A DNA stretch of 64,000 nucleotides from Proteus alimentorum (GCF_002607735.1 NZ_NBVR01000003.1:43824-107823), one strand, 5' to 3'; shown: positions 31,735-42,291, counted from the first letter of the stretch. Numbers and translations are program-made. Notes: generated by a model from the letters alone, not told the origin.

Positions 31735-32199
31735 TTATTCTTGAAATTGAACGTTAAGTTCATGGGGTGGAAGTCCTATTTGCAATATAATAGGTTCAAA
31801 ACCTTCATCTTTGCTCCACCAAGTTGCCACTTTTTTGGCAAATAAAAAACCAAGGGCGCCGCCCACTAGCCCACTGCAAAAAATAGCAAATTCACTCGAA
31901 AACCAAAGGCTCGCAATACCTGCAACAATAAATAAGCCAATAAGAGGCGTTAAATACACTAGCATTGCGGAAAGAAGTAGATTATTTTCAGGAATCCCCA
32001 CTTCCACTTTTTGCCCTTCGACTAAAGGTTGTGCAACGGGAAGTTCGAGTTGATGCACTGTCTCAGGCCCTATTTTATTTAATAAATAAGAGCCACACGC
32101 AGCACGAGCTTGGCAACTACCACAGCCAGAAGAAGATCCGTAGCGTAATAACGCACGTCCTTCATGCCAATGTATTACTGTTGCCCACTCTTTAACCAT
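31735..32199 (-). CDS. rseC: Sigma-E factor regulatory protein RseC
   Basis: Inner-membrane protein of 154 residues; in E. coli tied to sigma-E control and to SoxR reduction. The N-terminal cysteine cluster is SGCGSCQARAACGSY; two membrane segments lie near 75-95 and 100-120. It is the last gene of rpoE-rseA-rseB-rseC. Confidence 0.94.
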   Translation of the reverse strand: MVKEWATVIHWHEGRALLRYGSSSGCGSCQARAACGSYLLNKIGPETVHQLELPVAQPLVEGQKVEVGIPENNLLLSAMLVYLTPLIGLFIVAGIASLWFSSEFAIFCSGLVGGALGFLFAKKVATWWSKDEGFEPIILQIGLPPHELNVQFQE

Positions 32200-32212
32200 A
32201 ACTTATACCCTT

Positions 32213-33181
32213 TTACTTTTTCGTAAATACAACACTATTAACTATTGTTTGTGCTGTAGGAAATGGTAACTGACCAATAAAGGTAATTTCATTACCTTCT
32301 TTGTCATAGGTATAAATTGTATTACGACCATACCTCAACATTTTATCGCGTTCGGGCGAATTAACCTGTTGACCACTTTTATTAACATAAATGGAGAAGT
32401 CAAATAAGCCATCACTAAATAAAATAGACTGACTAAACTCAGTTTCAGAAATTTGATGGTTACTGCGTTTTACCTCTTTAAAACCCTCAGGCAATTGACT
32501 CACCGACCAGTTATAAACTAAAGGCTTAACTTTTGGTATCAATAATAAAGGTGGCATATTGACGGTACGTAACGAATTAAGTTCAGTTCTAACTTCATTC
32601 CCTTCATTAACGGTGATCACGCGAAATTGTTCAATGATGTCATTATTCTTATCTAACAGATCGACTCTTAAAGGCAGATATCTTTCTTCGTCAATAAACA
32701 AGACATAATCATAACGGTCATTATTTTTTGATAGTACACGAACAACTCGGCTTGGAATATCACCAATATGCGTTCTTCCTGCATCAATAAAATTATAATA
32801 ACCTGATAACTCATTGAAATCTTGGTAAATAATAGAAGGGATATAATCAACGATATGATCGTTTCTTAAGCTAAAAGCATCTAAGCCCGGCTCAAAATAA
32901 CTGATTTCATCACCACGTTGAACAATTTCACGGCGAGTACTGTCCATTTGCATTAATTGTGCAAGTGGTTTGCCATCAATAAGAGTGTGACGGTAGCGGA
33001 TAGGAACAATACCTTGAGAATTGATATTGATAAAAGATAATTCATAGGTAGAGTTTTGACTTGTCTGACCCATCTTTTGCAACAAAGCCTCGACACTACC
33101 TGTTTGAGGTTGCGCCAAGGCTTGTATCGGCATTGACAGGCTGCCCACCAGCAATAAGGTGGATAACCATGATTTTTTCAT
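32213..33181 (-). CDS. rseB: Sigma-E regulator RseB
   Basis: Periplasmic protein that binds RseA, shields it from DegS and senses lipopolysaccharide intermediates. It has 322 residues. The signal peptide ends at IQALAQP. The LolA-like N-terminal and smaller C-terminal domains are of normal length. It lies 47 bp after rseA. Confidence 0.95.
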   Translation of the reverse strand: MKKSWLSTLLLVGSLSMPIQALAQPQTGSVEALLQKMGQTSQNSTYELSFININSQGIVPIRYRHTLIDGKPLAQLMQMDSTRREIVQRGDEISYFEPGLDAFSLRNDHIVDYIPSIIYQDFNELSGYYNFIDAGRTHIGDIPSRVVRVLSKNNDRYDYVLFIDEERYLPLRVDLLDKNNDIIEQFRVITVNEGNEVRTELNSLRTVNMPPLLLIPKVKPLVYNWSVSQLPEGFKEVKRSNHQISETEFSQSILFSDGLFDFSIYVNKSGQQVNSPERDKMLRYGRNTIYTYDKEGNEITFIGQLPFPTAQTIVNSVVFTKK

Positions 33182-33228
33182 TACGACTGTTTTATTCCCA
33201 CACGTTATTTATACATTCACATCTATTA

Positions 33229-33855
33229 TTACTGTGCTGCTACGGATTGAGTTTCACCTTGAGCGCTAGCTGGCGCTTCATTTTGTGGTGCATTATAGAT
33301 ACGACGATCTAACTCATACTGTTGCAACATTAATCCAAGGCGCTGATTACGCTCTTGTAAACGTGTTTGTTGGTCTTTACCTAAAGTATCGTTTTGAAGA
33401 TTTAAGCTCACTGGTGAACCTGAACCCATAATCGGTTGAGTATTAAATACAGGCGTATCTACTTGGAAATCTTCAGAACCACTTTTTCCATTATATTGCT
33501 GAACACCAACAATAACAGCTAATGAAACACAAGCCGCAACACCAATTTGAGTTAACTGACTTGCCCAAGGACGTAACGTTTGTAAGAAAGAGTGCTGACG
33601 CCATTGTGATGGCGCAGGTTGCTGCTCTCGTTGTTGTTCAGGACTTATGCGAACAGGTTCATTCTCTAAAGCGAGCGCAACGCGACTTGCGATATCGAAG
33701 TGGACTACTTCACCTACATCACCACGCATTGTGTCACGAATTAAATGGTAGCGTTGCCATGTCTCTTTCATGGAGTCATCACGAGCAATTGTACCCATTA
33801 ATTCTTTATCAAGAACTTCGCCATCCATAAATGCAGAAAGTTTTTCTTTTTGCAT
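33229..33855 (-). CDS. rseA: Anti-sigma-E factor RseA
   Basis: Membrane protein of 208 residues that holds RpoE inactive until cleaved by DegS and RseP. The cytoplasmic anti-sigma domain starts MQKEKLSAFMDGEVLDKEL; one membrane segment lies near 103-120 (GVAACVSLAVIVGV); the Gln-rich periplasmic part ends VAAQ. Start at 33855 is supported by AAGGG 9 nt upstream; an upstream in-frame ATG at 33891 gives a 12-residue extension not seen in the family. Confidence 0.95.
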   Translation of the reverse strand: MQKEKLSAFMDGEVLDKELMGTIARDDSMKETWQRYHLIRDTMRGDVGEVVHFDIASRVALALENEPVRISPEQQREQQPAPSQWRQHSFLQTLRPWASQLTQIGVAACVSLAVIVGVQQYNGKSGSEDFQVDTPVFNTQPIMGSGSPVSLNLQNDTLGKDQQTRLQERNQRLGLMLQQYELDRRIYNAPQNEAPASAQGETQSVAAQ

Positions 33856-33893
33856 GTAAAAGTACCCTTCAGTCAATGATGGTTCACCCACAA

Positions 33894-34472
33894 TTAAAAC
33901 TCTTGTATTAATGGTTGAACCTTATTATCAATAGCTTCTCGCGCCCTAAAAATACGTGAACGTACTGTTCCGACAGGGCAATCCATAATGACCGCTATCT
34001 CTTCATAGCTTAGCCCGTCAAGTTCCCGAAGTGTAATAGCAACTCTTAAATCTTCAGGTAATGACTCTATGGTGTGAAAAACCACTCTCCGTAACTCTTC
34101 AGACAACATTAAATTCTCAGGGTTCGAAATTTCTTTTAGTGCATTGGGTGATTCGAAATTTTCAACATCACTCGCATCTAAATCATTCGAAGGCGGACGT
34201 CGCCCCTGTGCGACCAGATAATTTTTTGCTGTATTCACAGCAATGCGATAAAGCCATGTATAAAAAGCACTATCTCCACGGAAAGAACCGATGGCACGAT
34301 AAGCTTTGATAAAGGCTTCTTGCGAAACATCTGGCACATCACCCTGTGGTACATAACGGGAAATCAGGCTTGCTACCTTGTGTTGATAGCGGATAACCAG
34401 CAAATTAAAGGCTTTCTGGTCACCATTTTGTACCTTTTCAACCAACATTTGGTCCGTTAACTGCTCGCTCAT
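33894..34472 (-). CDS. rpoE: RNA polymerase sigma-E factor
   Basis: ECF sigma factor for envelope stress. It has 192 residues. Region 2 (FNLLVIRYQHKVASLISRYV, DVSQEAFIKAYRAIGSFRGD) and region 4 (LREL DGLSYEEIAVIMDCPVGTVRSRI, spaced here) are complete. It is the first gene of rpoE-rseABC and has a sigma-E-type promoter upstream, implying autoregulation. nadB, its divergent neighbour in E. coli, is missing. Confidence 0.97.
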   Translation of the reverse strand: MSEQLTDQMLVEKVQNGDQKAFNLLVIRYQHKVASLISRYVPQGDVPDVSQEAFIKAYRAIGSFRGDSAFYTWLYRIAVNTAKNYLVAQGRRPPSNDLDASDVENFESPNALKEISNPENLMLSEELRRVVFHTIESLPEDLRVAITLRELDGLSYEEIAVIMDCPVGTVRSRIFRAREAIDNKVQPLIQEF

Positions 34473-34571
34473 TAGAGATGGACTCTCCCGAAGTCAAGCT
34501 TCGCACTATTTTTAAATGACTCCGTCATATTTACTCTCGTTATTCCTTCTCGTTTTTATGAGCTACAAGAC

Positions 34572-34599
34572 TTAGAGCGCAAAAATAGTATGAAGTTCA
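34572..34599 (-). promoter_or_regulatory. Sigma-E promoter of rpoE
   Basis: Minus strand TGAACTT, 16-nt spacer, TCTAA matches the sigma-E consensus GGAACTT-N16-TCTGA closely. It lies about 100 bp before the rpoE start. Autoregulation of rpoE is known in E. coli. Confidence 0.75.
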
Positions 34600-34767
34600 A
34601 TTCAATCATTATTTTAAGAGATGAATCACAAAAAATCATCATGGTGATCACCCAACCAAAATGCAATTTGCCAATAAAAAAACGATAACACAATGATATT
34701 ATTTAAATATATACGATTACTTACAACAATATATATTATCTTAAACAATATATTATTAAATATAGAT

Positions 34768-35523
34768 TTAATAATATAAATAAAAGTCAGTCACCCAAGA
34801 TTGGAACTTGTCGGTATAATGCCCTTCGTTATTACGAATAATAAGCTCATCTATACTGCATTCAACACTGCCTTGGCGCTGTCTTTGAAATGCTAACAAA
34901 ATTCGATGATAAGGTTTATCTGCACTGTCTTTAATATTAACGCGTTTTGCAATATTCCACTCTTTTTTTTCTGCAATTTCAATAAATTGCTCACCAATAG
35001 AATAAGGTAATACAACGCAAAACAAGCCATCTTCAGCAATAAGTGATTGCGCACTATCCAGTAATCCCTCATGCGTTAAGGTTTTGGTATAACGTGCTTG
35101 CTCACGAACATCATTACGACAAGCAATTGCTGGCTCAAAATAAGGAGGATTACTCACAATCAAATCATATTTGTTTTGCACTTGCTCTGCATAATGATGA
35201 ATATCACTATGATGGATATGAATAAATGAATGCCATTGTGACGCTTGGGCATTTTCCGTAGCTTGTAATGCTGCGTTTTCATCAAGTTCAACGCCATCAA
35301 TACACTCAATTTTATTCGCTCGTTGAGCGAGCATTAATGCAATTAATCCACTCCCTGTACCAATATCAAGTGCTCTTTTTACATTATCGATAGGTGCCCA
35401 AGCCCCTAATAAAACACCATCTGTACCCACTTTCATTTCACACTTATCATGAGCAACAAAAAATTGTTTAAATGTAAAACCACCTTTGCGTAATCCTGCT
35501 TTTTTCACTTTCTTTTGATTCAT
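34768..35523 (-). CDS. trmN6: tRNA1(Val) (adenine37-N6)-methyltransferase
   Basis: Methylates A37 of tRNA-Val with S-adenosylmethionine. It has 251 residues. The Rossmann motif LDIGTGSGLIALMLAQR and the adenine-N6 motif DLIVSNPPYF are intact. It is divergent from srmB as in E. coli (yfiC). Confidence 0.94.
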   Translation of the reverse strand: MNQKKVKKAGLRKGGFTFKQFFVAHDKCEMKVGTDGVLLGAWAPIDNVKRALDIGTGSGLIALMLAQRANKIECIDGVELDENAALQATENAQASQWHSFIHIHHSDIHHYAEQVQNKYDLIVSNPPYFEPAIACRNDVREQARYTKTLTHEGLLDSAQSLIAEDGLFCVVLPYSIGEQFIEIAEKKEWNIAKRVNIKDSADKPYHRILLAFQRQRQGSVECSIDELIIRNNEGHYTDKFQSWVTDFYLYY

Positions 35524-35787
35524 CTATTGGCTCTATTGATTTGTACAGCAATCTCTTTTTTATTGCTTATCAATCATGTCACGGAAAAAGAGATATATGG
35601 TAAGATAACGTTTCTACAACCCCTATCTTAACATTAAACTATTTGTATACGATGCACGCTTATTTAGATTAAGCCTAAAAACAACGAATACCTTCGTCTA
35701 TCGGTAATATATAATGTGATAGCGGTAAATCCTCTGGCTTTTAGCGGGGGATAATGTCAAAATCCGCGCCCTAAACAGAGGTATACA

Positions 35788-37152
35788 ATGACAGCCACGA
35801 CATTTTCCAGTCTTGAACTTGATGAAAGTTTATTGACCGCATTAGAAGAAAAAGGATATCAACGTCCTACTGCTATTCAAGCAGATGCAATCCCTGCCGC
35901 AATGGATGGACGCGATATTTTAGGCTCTGCGCCAACAGGCACAGGGAAAACTGCGGCCTTTTTACTTCCAGCAATTCAACACTTGCTTGATTATCCACGT
36001 AAAAAATCAGGCCCGCCACGTATTCTTATCCTGACACCAACACGCGAACTTGCCATGCAAGTTGCCGAGCAGGCAAAAGAATTATGTGCGCACACACATT
36101 TAGATATCGCCACGATCACGGGCGGTGTTGCTTATATGAATCACGCTGAAGTCTTCAGTGAAAACCAAGATATCGTTGTTGCAACAACAGGTCGTTTATT
36201 ACAGTACATCAAAGAAGAAAACTTTGACTGCCGTGCGGTAGAAATGCTGATTTTAGATGAAGCAGACCGCATGTTAGATATGGGGTTTGCTAACGATATC
36301 GAGACTATTGCAGGTGAAACTCGCTGGCGCAAACAGACATTACTGTTCTCTGCAACACTGGAAGGCAATGCGGTGATTGATTTTGCACAGCGCATCCTCA
36401 ACGAACCTGTTGAGCTTAATGCCGATCCCTCACGCCGTGAACGTAAAAAAATTCAGCAGTTCTATTATCATGCTGATAATCTCGAACATAAAACAGCGTT
36501 ACTTGCTGCATTACTGAAGCAAGACGATGTTAAAAAATCGATTGTCTTTGTTCGTAAAAGAGAACGTGTAAGAGAACTTGTCACTGCGTTAGAAAAACAA
36601 GGTATTAAATGTAGCTACCTTGAAGGTGAAATGGCGCAAACACAGCGTAACGATGCGATCAAACGTTTAGAATCAGGCAAAATGAATGTGCTTATTGCCA
36701 CAGACGTTGCTTCTCGTGGTCTTGATCTAGATGATATCACTCACGTTTTCAACTTTGACTTGCCTCGCACTGCGGATGTTTACTTGCATCGTATTGGTCG
36801 TACAGGACGCGCGGGCCGTAAAGGTATCGCAATTTCATTAGTTGAAGCTCACGATCACCCATTATTAGGTAAAATTGGCCGTTATGTTCAAGAGCCAATT
36901 AAATATCGTGTTGTTGCTGAACTACGTCCAGAAACCAAAGCACCAAGCCTGAAAGCAACTTTCAAACCTTCTAAAAAAGTGCTTGCTAAACGTAAAGCGA
37001 AAAAAGAAGAAGAGAAAAAAGCAGTTAAAGAAAAAGTGCGCACTCGCGATCGTAAAAATATTGGTAAACGTCGCAAAGCCGTTACTGAGCATACAGAAAA
37101 AAAGGTTGCTCCGACTGCACCAGCAAAAGAAACAAATACTGATAACGAATAA
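35788..37152 (+). CDS. srmB: ATP-dependent RNA helicase SrmB
   Basis: DEAD-box helicase for early 50S subunit assembly. It has 454 residues. The Q motif (RPTAIQADAIP), Walker A SAPTGTGKTAA, DEAD box LILDEADRMLDMGF, SAT motif and HRIGRTGRAGRKG are present, followed by a Lys-rich tail (about 395-454). RBS AGAGG precedes ATG. A terminator follows. Confidence 0.95.
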   Translation: MTATTFSSLELDESLLTALEEKGYQRPTAIQADAIPAAMDGRDILGSAPTGTGKTAAFLLPAIQHLLDYPRKKSGPPRILILTPTRELAMQVAEQAKELCAHTHLDIATITGGVAYMNHAEVFSENQDIVVATTGRLLQYIKEENFDCRAVEMLILDEADRMLDMGFANDIETIAGETRWRKQTLLFSATLEGNAVIDFAQRILNEPVELNADPSRRERKKIQQFYYHADNLEHKTALLAALLKQDDVKKSIVFVRKRERVRELVTALEKQGIKCSYLEGEMAQTQRNDAIKRLESGKMNVLIATDVASRGLDLDDITHVFNFDLPRTADVYLHRIGRTGRAGRKGIAISLVEAHDHPLLGKIGRYVQEPIKYRVVAELRPETKAPSLKATFKPSKKVLAKRKAKKEEEKKAVKEKVRTRDRKNIGKRRKAVTEHTEKKVAPTAPAKETNTDNE

Positions 37153-37174
37153 TCCGTACTCTTTTTGAACTTAT

Positions 37175-37212
37175 AAAAAACCGTAGCTATACAATATAGT
37201 TACGGTTTTTTG
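37175..37212 (+). terminator. Terminator of srmB
   Basis: Stem AAAAACCGTAGCTATA / TATAGTTACGGTTTTT (one G-U) with a 3-nt loop and T-run. Confidence 0.88.
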
Positions 37213-37241
37213 TTATTTTATCTTTGTTCTTATTTTATATA

Positions 37242-37272
37242 GAAAAAAAGCCCGATATTTTCATATCGAGCT
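37242..37272 (-). terminator. Terminator of grcA
   Basis: On the minus strand AAGCTCGATAT / ATATCGGGCTT (one G-U) is followed by TTTTTTTCT. Its core resembles the glnB terminator at 3525. Confidence 0.8.
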
Positions 37273-37301
37273 TATTATTTAACTTATTACTTTAGTGAGA
37301 A

Positions 37302-37685
37302 TTACAGGCTTTCTGTGAAAGTACGAGTAATAACATCACGTTGTTGTTCTGGAGTCAGTGAGTTAAAACGCACAGCATAACCAGAAACACGAATAGTTAA
37401 TTGAGGATATTTCTCAGGATTATTAACAGCATCTTCCAGTGTTTCACGGCTTAATACGTTAACGTTAAGGTGTTGACCACCTTCTACACGAACAACCGGT
37501 TTAGATTCTACAGGCACTTCACGATATTCGATATTGCCTAACTCTTTACGGTTAATCACTTGACCTTCTTCAAAGCCTTTTTTAGCACAGATGCAACGAG
37601 CTTCGCCGTTTTCATCATCTAATAACCAGAAAGAGTGTAATAAATCGTCGTTATCAGCTTTAGTAATTTGGATACCAGTAATCAT
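37302..37685 (-). CDS. grcA: Autonomous glycyl radical cofactor
   Basis: Replaces the C-terminal radical domain of damaged pyruvate formate-lyase. It has 127 residues. The radical-glycine motif [13 protein letters not shown] is near the end. The start [13 protein letters not shown] has GGAGG 5 nt upstream; an in-frame ATG 42 nt further out would add residues not found in E. coli YfiD. A perfect FNR box upstream fits anaerobic induction. Confidence 0.95.
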   Translation of the reverse strand: MITGIQITKADNDDLLHSFWLLDDENGEARCICAKKGFEEGQVINRKELGNIEYREVPVESKPVVRVEGGQHLNVNVLSRETLEDAVNNPEKYPQLTIRVSGYAVRFNSLTPEQQRDVITRTFTESL

Positions 37686-37798
37686 TTCGACCTCCAATTT
37701 GGGCGCAAAATCAAATTCCAATCTCATATCAGAACTTGGGTATTTGGTCTAACCAATGTTTCTGTCTACTTATATACCAGTATAAATGGCGTCATTCT

Positions 37799-37812
37799 TT
37801 GATAAATATCAA
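37799..37812. promoter_or_regulatory. FNR box of grcA
   Basis: TTGATAAATATCAA is a perfect TTGAT-N4-ATCAA site. A TATATA -10-like hexamer at 37771-37776 would place the FNR centre about 41.5 bp before the start of transcription, the class II activation position. Confidence 0.85.
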
Positions 37813-38019
37813 TAAAATTCATAAGCACTTTATCCCACAAGGTGCAAAGTATTGTTTTAAATCAACAATCATTTATCGCTGAATTGCAATTTTTTTTGTA
37901 AATTTTCAAATAAAAGTTGAGGGATCAATTAATTTTTATTTTTAGTCCGTAATATTTTCATTCCCCTGATGAAATCGGTAAGCTTAGACACTATAAGATA
38001 TCAACAAGGATTTTAAGTT

Positions 38020-38700
38020 ATGACTACACCATTAACTTGGCATGATGTGATAGGCGCTGAAAAAGAAAAGCCTTACTTTCATCAAATTATGTCTCAAGTC
38101 GCACAACAAAGAGCCGCAGGTAAAATTGTTTATCCTCCTCAAGAAGATATTTTTAATGCGTTTCGTTTTACGCCTTTTGATAATGTGAATGTAGTTATTT
38201 TGGGGCAAGATCCTTATCACGGCCCGAATCAAGCACATGGACTCTCTTTTTCAGTACGACCAGGCGTGCCAGCTCCACCTTCATTAGTCAATATGTATAA
38301 AGAGCTTGAAAAAGAATACCCTGATTTTAAACGCCCTAACCACGGCTATTTAGAAAGCTGGGCAAAACAAGGTGTTTTATTACTTAATACAGTATTGACG
38401 GTAGAAAAAGGTCAAGCACATTCTCACGCTAACTATGGTTGGGAAATCTTTACTGACGCAGTAATCGAACAGATCAATCAGCGTAGAGATGGCGTTATTT
38501 TCTTACTTTGGGGGGCACATGCTCAGAAAAAAGGACGTTTTATTGATACAAATAAACACGTTATTTTAAAAGCCCCGCATCCATCACCGCTTTCTGCCCA
38601 TAGGGGCTTTTTAGGTTGTGGTCATTTCAAACAAGCTAATGACATCTTACAGCAACAAGGCCGTACACCGATCAATTGGTATCTTGATCCCATCGAATAA
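38020..38700 (+). CDS. ung: Uracil-DNA glycosylase
   Basis: Removes uracil from DNA. It has 226 residues, family 1. The water-activating Asp is in [18 protein letters not shown], and the Leu-loop is [18 protein letters not shown] lies before the ATG. It is divergent from grcA as in E. coli. Confidence 0.97.
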   Translation: MTTPLTWHDVIGAEKEKPYFHQIMSQVAQQRAAGKIVYPPQEDIFNAFRFTPFDNVNVVILGQDPYHGPNQAHGLSFSVRPGVPAPPSLVNMYKELEKEYPDFKRPNHGYLESWAKQGVLLLNTVLTVEKGQAHSHANYGWEIFTDAVIEQINQRRDGVIFLLWGAHAQKKGRFIDTNKHVILKAPHPSPLSAHRGFLGCGHFKQANDILQQQGRTPINWYLDPIE

Positions 38701-38719
38701 AATCAGCCTATAAAACATA

Positions 38720-38768
38720 AAACCGCACAATATGAAGAATATTAAATAATCTTCGTATTGTGCGGTTT
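38720..38768. terminator. Bidirectional terminator between ung and grpE
   Basis: About 19-bp stem, AACCGCACAATATGAAGA against TCTTCGTATTGTGCGGTT with one G-U, loop about 10 nt, between convergent genes. Confidence 0.85.
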
Positions 38769-38817
38769 ACTTTATCTACATGTAATAACTCATGTGATAA
38801 CGAATGCTTTATCGATA

Positions 38818-39429
38818 TTATTTAGAAACGATAACCATAGCTGGGCGCAATAAACGACCGTTTAAGGTGTATCCTTTTTGCATAACATCAACAACATGAT
38901 TAGAGTCATGTTCTGGGCTATCAATTAAAGTCATCGCTTGGTGAACTTCAGGGTTAAATACCACATTTTTTTCTTCAACCACTTCGATACCAAATTTACG
39001 AACTGCATCTAAAAATGATTTCAGAGTTAATTCTAACCCTTCAATCATTGGCTTTAATGATTCATTTTCATGATCAGCCGCAGATAAAGCACGCTCTAAA
39101 TTATCAAGTACAGGCAATAACTCATTAGAAAATTTTTCAAGTGCAAATTTATGTGCTTTCTCAATATCTTGTTGAGTACGACGACGCACATTTTCAACTT
39201 CCGCTAAAGCACGAGCCATGGCTTCACGCTCTGTTTTTTGCGATTGCTCCAGTTGTTTTTCAAGAGAATCAATACGCGCTAATGCTTCCACTAACTCAGC
39301 TTGAGCATTAAAGTCCGCTTGTGCTTCTTCAGTCATTACTTGCTCTTGAGACTCATCCATTACAGATCCCATTCCTTCTTTTTCTTTTGAGACTTGCTCT
39401 TCATGTACATTTTGTTCTTTACTACTCAT
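38818..39429 (-). CDS. grpE: Nucleotide exchange factor GrpE
   Basis: Releases ADP from DnaK. It has 203 residues. An acidic, Gln-rich N-terminal coiled coil (to about 90) is followed by the four-helix and beta domain with [12 protein letters not shown] and [19 protein letters not shown]. The start at 39429 has GGAG 6 nt upstream; an ATG two codons earlier directly abuts it. A sigma-32 promoter is upstream. Confidence 0.96.
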   Translation of the reverse strand: MSSKEQNVHEEQVSKEKEGMGSVMDESQEQVMTEEAQADFNAQAELVEALARIDSLEKQLEQSQKTEREAMARALAEVENVRRRTQQDIEKAHKFALEKFSNELLPVLDNLERALSAADHENESLKPMIEGLELTLKSFLDAVRKFGIEVVEEKNVVFNPEVHQAMTLIDSPEHDSNHVVDVMQKGYTLNGRLLRPAMVIVSK

Positions 39430-39476
39430 GAACATCTCCGCGTAGTTTTGGTATTCATCTTCATATTTAGTTTATT

Positions 39477-39502
39477 ATGGGGATCAATAAACGGGTTTCA
39501 AG
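39477..39502 (-). promoter_or_regulatory. Sigma-32 heat-shock promoter of grpE
   Basis: Minus strand CTTGAA, 14-nt spacer, CCCCAT, then AA matches the sigma-32 consensus (CTTGAA-N13-15-CCCCATNT). It lies about 50 bp before the grpE start. Confidence 0.85.
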
Positions 39503-39529
39503 GAATTGGCACAAAACGAGGGTAAAAAA

Positions 39530-40429
39530 ATGCCAGATAATACCGTAATGGAAGAAAAACACTTTAAATGCATCGGCATTGTTGGTCATCCACGCCACCC
39601 AGAAGCAATTTCAACTCATGAAATGCTCTATCATTGGCTACTGGCTCAAGGCTATGACGTTATTATTGATACACAAGTTGCTCAAGAACTAAAACTAGAA
39701 AATGCACAAACAGGTGATTTAACACAAGTTGGTAAAGTTGCCGATCTTGTCATTGTTGTGGGTGGTGATGGCAACATGCTTGGTGCCGCACGCGTTTTAT
39801 CTCGTTATAATATCAAAGTGATTGGTGTTAACCGAGGTAATTTAGGTTTTCTTACTGATCTTGATCCTGATAATGCCTTACAGCAATTAACCAATGTGTT
39901 GGCTGGGCACTATCATGAAGAAAAACGTTTTTTACTTGAAGCACGCGTCTGTGCTGAAGGTCAAAGAAATCGCATTGGTACAGCGATCAATGAAGTCGTG
40001 CTTCATCCCGGTAAAGTTGCACATATGATTGAGTTTGAAGTTTACATTGATGATCGCTTTGCTTTCTCTCAACGTTCTGATGGCTTAATTATCGCAACAC
40101 CAACAGGTTCAACAGCCTATTCACTTTCTGCGGGTGGCCCTATTTTAACCCCAAATCTTGATGCTATTGCGCTTGTGCCTATGTTTCCACATACCTTATC
40201 AGCACGTCCTTTAGTTATCAGCAGTGATAGCCAAATTCGCTTAAAATTCTCACAAACAAATATCGATTATGAAGTCAGTTGCGATAGTCAATTAGTGTTA
40301 CCCATTAAAGAAGGTGATGAAGTTATTATTAAAAGAAGTCGTCAAAAGCTCAATTTAGTTCACCCGACTGATTACAATTATTTTAATACACTCAGCTCAA
40401 AATTGGGTTGGTCGAAAAAAATGTTCTAA
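39530..40429 (+). CDS. nadK: NAD kinase
   Basis: Phosphorylates NAD+ to NADP+. It has 299 residues. GGDG motif in [14 protein letters not shown], then NEVVLHPGK and [13 protein letters not shown]. The start [16 protein letters not shown] has GAGG 8 nt upstream; a TTG at 39506 and an ATG at 39548 are alternatives. It is divergent from grpE and followed by recN as in E. coli. Confidence 0.96.
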   Translation: MPDNTVMEEKHFKCIGIVGHPRHPEAISTHEMLYHWLLAQGYDVIIDTQVAQELKLENAQTGDLTQVGKVADLVIVVGGDGNMLGAARVLSRYNIKVIGVNRGNLGFLTDLDPDNALQQLTNVLAGHYHEEKRFLLEARVCAEGQRNRIGTAINEVVLHPGKVAHMIEFEVYIDDRFAFSQRSDGLIIATPTGSTAYSLSAGGPILTPNLDAIALVPMFPHTLSARPLVISSDSQIRLKFSQTNIDYEVSCDSQLVLPIKEGDEVIIKRSRQKLNLVHPTDYNYFNTLSSKLGWSKKMF

Positions 40430-40448
40430 TTTTTGTGCCTCACTACTT

Positions 40449-40468
40449 TACTGTATAAAAAACCAGTT
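40449..40468. promoter_or_regulatory. LexA box 1 of recN
   Basis: TACTGTATAAAAAACCAGTT has CTG-N10-CAG in the SOS-box frame. It is 49 bp before the recN start. Confidence 0.85.
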
Positions 40469-40470
40469 TA

Positions 40471-40490
40471 TACTGTATGTAATTACAGAT
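40471..40490. promoter_or_regulatory. LexA box 2 of recN
   Basis: TACTGTATGTAATTACAGAT has CTG-N10-CAG, centred 22 bp (two helical turns) from box 1. Multiple LexA boxes also control E. coli recN. Confidence 0.88.
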
Positions 40491-40516
40491 ATGTTTTTAT
40501 ACACAGGAGAGGCACT

Positions 40517-42178
40517 ATGCTGACTCAATTAACCATTAGTCATTTTGCCATAGTCCGTGAACTTGAAATCGATTTCTCTGGTGGCATGACCACCATTACA
40601 GGCGAAACTGGCGCAGGTAAGTCTATTGCAATTGATGCACTAGGTTTATGCTTAGGTAACCGTGGTGATGCCAACATGGTGCGCCCAGGTGCAACTAGAG
40701 CCGATTTATGTGCACGATTCTCACTCTCTGATACGCCATCAGCACAACGTTGGCTTGAAGAACATCATCTTGATGACCATAACGAATGCCTATTAAGAAG
40801 AACGATCTCTGCTGATGGGCGTTCTCGTGGTTTTATCAATGGCACTTCCGTACCACTTTCACAATTAAGAGAGCTGGGTTCTTTACTTATCCAAATTCAT
40901 GGGCAGCATGCTCACCAACAACTTTTAGAGCCTCGCTATCAAAAACAACTGCTTGATATTTATGCTCATGAACCAGCTTTATTAAAAAGCATGAAGTCGG
41001 CTTATCAAACATGGCATCAAAGTTGCCAAACTTTAGCTGCTTTTCAACAACTCTCTTTAGAACGAGAAGCAAGGCAACAACTGATTGATTACCACTTAAA
41101 AGAACTCAATGAGTTTCAACCAGTACAAGGCGAATACCCAGAATTAGATCAAGAATATAAACGTCTTTCTAACTGCGGTCAGTTTTTAACGCTAAGTCAA
41201 AATAGTTTACAAATTTTAAGTGACAACGAAGAGCAAAATATTTTAAGTATGCTCAATGTGGCTAAACATGAAATTGCTGAACTGACCTCTATGGAAAGTC
41301 AGTTCAATTCACTATTAGAGATGCTAGAAGAAGCGACTATTCAAATTAGTGAAGTGAGTGATGAACTTCGTCATTATAGCGATCGCTTAGAGATGGATCC
41401 TAATCGCTTATTTGAAGTAGAAAAACGCATGTCTAAGTACATTAGTCTGTCACGCAAACATCGCGTTGCACCTGAAGAACTCTATGATCTTCATCAGCAA
41501 TTAATTGAAGAAAAAAATGCCCTACTTCGTCAAAATGATGATTGTGACGCTTTAATAGAACAAGTCAAAGCTGACCATTTAATTGCATTAGATGTTGCAA
41601 AGCAACTGCATCAAGTTCGCCAACAATATGCAAATGAATTAAGTCAACTTATCACTAACAGTATGCATCAGTTATCAATGCCACACGGCTACTTTACTGT
41701 TGATACCTATTTTGATGACAGCTCACTGCAAATCGATGGTGCCACAAAAGTTGAATTTAATGTCACCACAAACCCTGGACAACCTCATCAAGCGCTTTCT
41801 AAAGTAGCTTCAGGTGGTGAGTTATCACGTATTGCTCTCGCAATCCAAGTGATCACAGCCAAAAAAATGGACACTCCTGCACTTATTTTTGATGAAGTTG
41901 ATGTGGGCATCAGTGGCCCAACAGCGGCTATTGTGGGTAAATTACTCCGTGAATTAGGTGAGTCAACTCAAGTTATGTGTGTCACTCACTTACCTCAAGT
42001 TGCAGGTTGTGGTCATCAACACTATTTCGTTAATAAAGAGACAAATGGTGAAGAAACTGAAACAACCATGAAACTGTTATCGAAAAAAGAACGTCTACAA
42101 GAGCTCGCTCGTTTATTAGCAGGCAGTGAAGTCACCAAAAATACTTTAGCAAATGCGAAAGATTTGTTGGCTGCATAA
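40517..42178 (+). CDS. recN: DNA repair protein RecN
   Basis: SMC-like ATPase for double-strand break repair, SOS-induced. It has 553 residues. Walker A is [16 protein letters not shown], the coiled-coil arms span about 160-350, the ABC signature is [11 protein letters not shown], Walker [15 protein letters not shown]. The start [13 protein letters not shown] follows AGGAGAGGCACT; an upstream ATG at 40433 would run through the LexA boxes and is rejected. Confidence 0.96.
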   Translation: MLTQLTISHFAIVRELEIDFSGGMTTITGETGAGKSIAIDALGLCLGNRGDANMVRPGATRADLCARFSLSDTPSAQRWLEEHHLDDHNECLLRRTISADGRSRGFINGTSVPLSQLRELGSLLIQIHGQHAHQQLLEPRYQKQLLDIYAHEPALLKSMKSAYQTWHQSCQTLAAFQQLSLEREARQQLIDYHLKELNEFQPVQGEYPELDQEYKRLSNCGQFLTLSQNSLQILSDNEEQNILSMLNVAKHEIAELTSMESQFNSLLEMLEEATIQISEVSDELRHYSDRLEMDPNRLFEVEKRMSKYISLSRKHRVAPEELYDLHQQLIEEKNALLRQNDDCDALIEQVKADHLIALDVAKQLHQVRQQYANELSQLITNSMHQLSMPHGYFTVDTYFDDSSLQIDGATKVEFNVTTNPGQPHQALSKVASGGELSRIALAIQVITAKKMDTPALIFDEVDVGISGPTAAIVGKLLRELGESTQVMCVTHLPQVAGCGHQHYFVNKETNGEETETTMKLLSKKERLQELARLLAGSEVTKNTLANAKDLLAA

Positions 42179-42202
42179 CGATTAACAAACTTTTATTGAT
42201 AT

Positions 42203-42275
42203 TTAGGGTCATAGGCAGAGCGTGAAAGGTTTTCAATTGCTGCGTTGTCGATTATCATCGTCACTATGACCCTAA
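42203..42275. repeat. 11-bp inverted repeat upstream of bamE
   Basis: TTAGGGTCATA at 42203-42213 and TATGACCCTAA at 42265-42275, 51 bp apart, bracket the probable bamE promoter and leader. Function unknown. Confidence 0.6.
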
Positions 42276-42291
42276 AAGGAATGTAATAACC

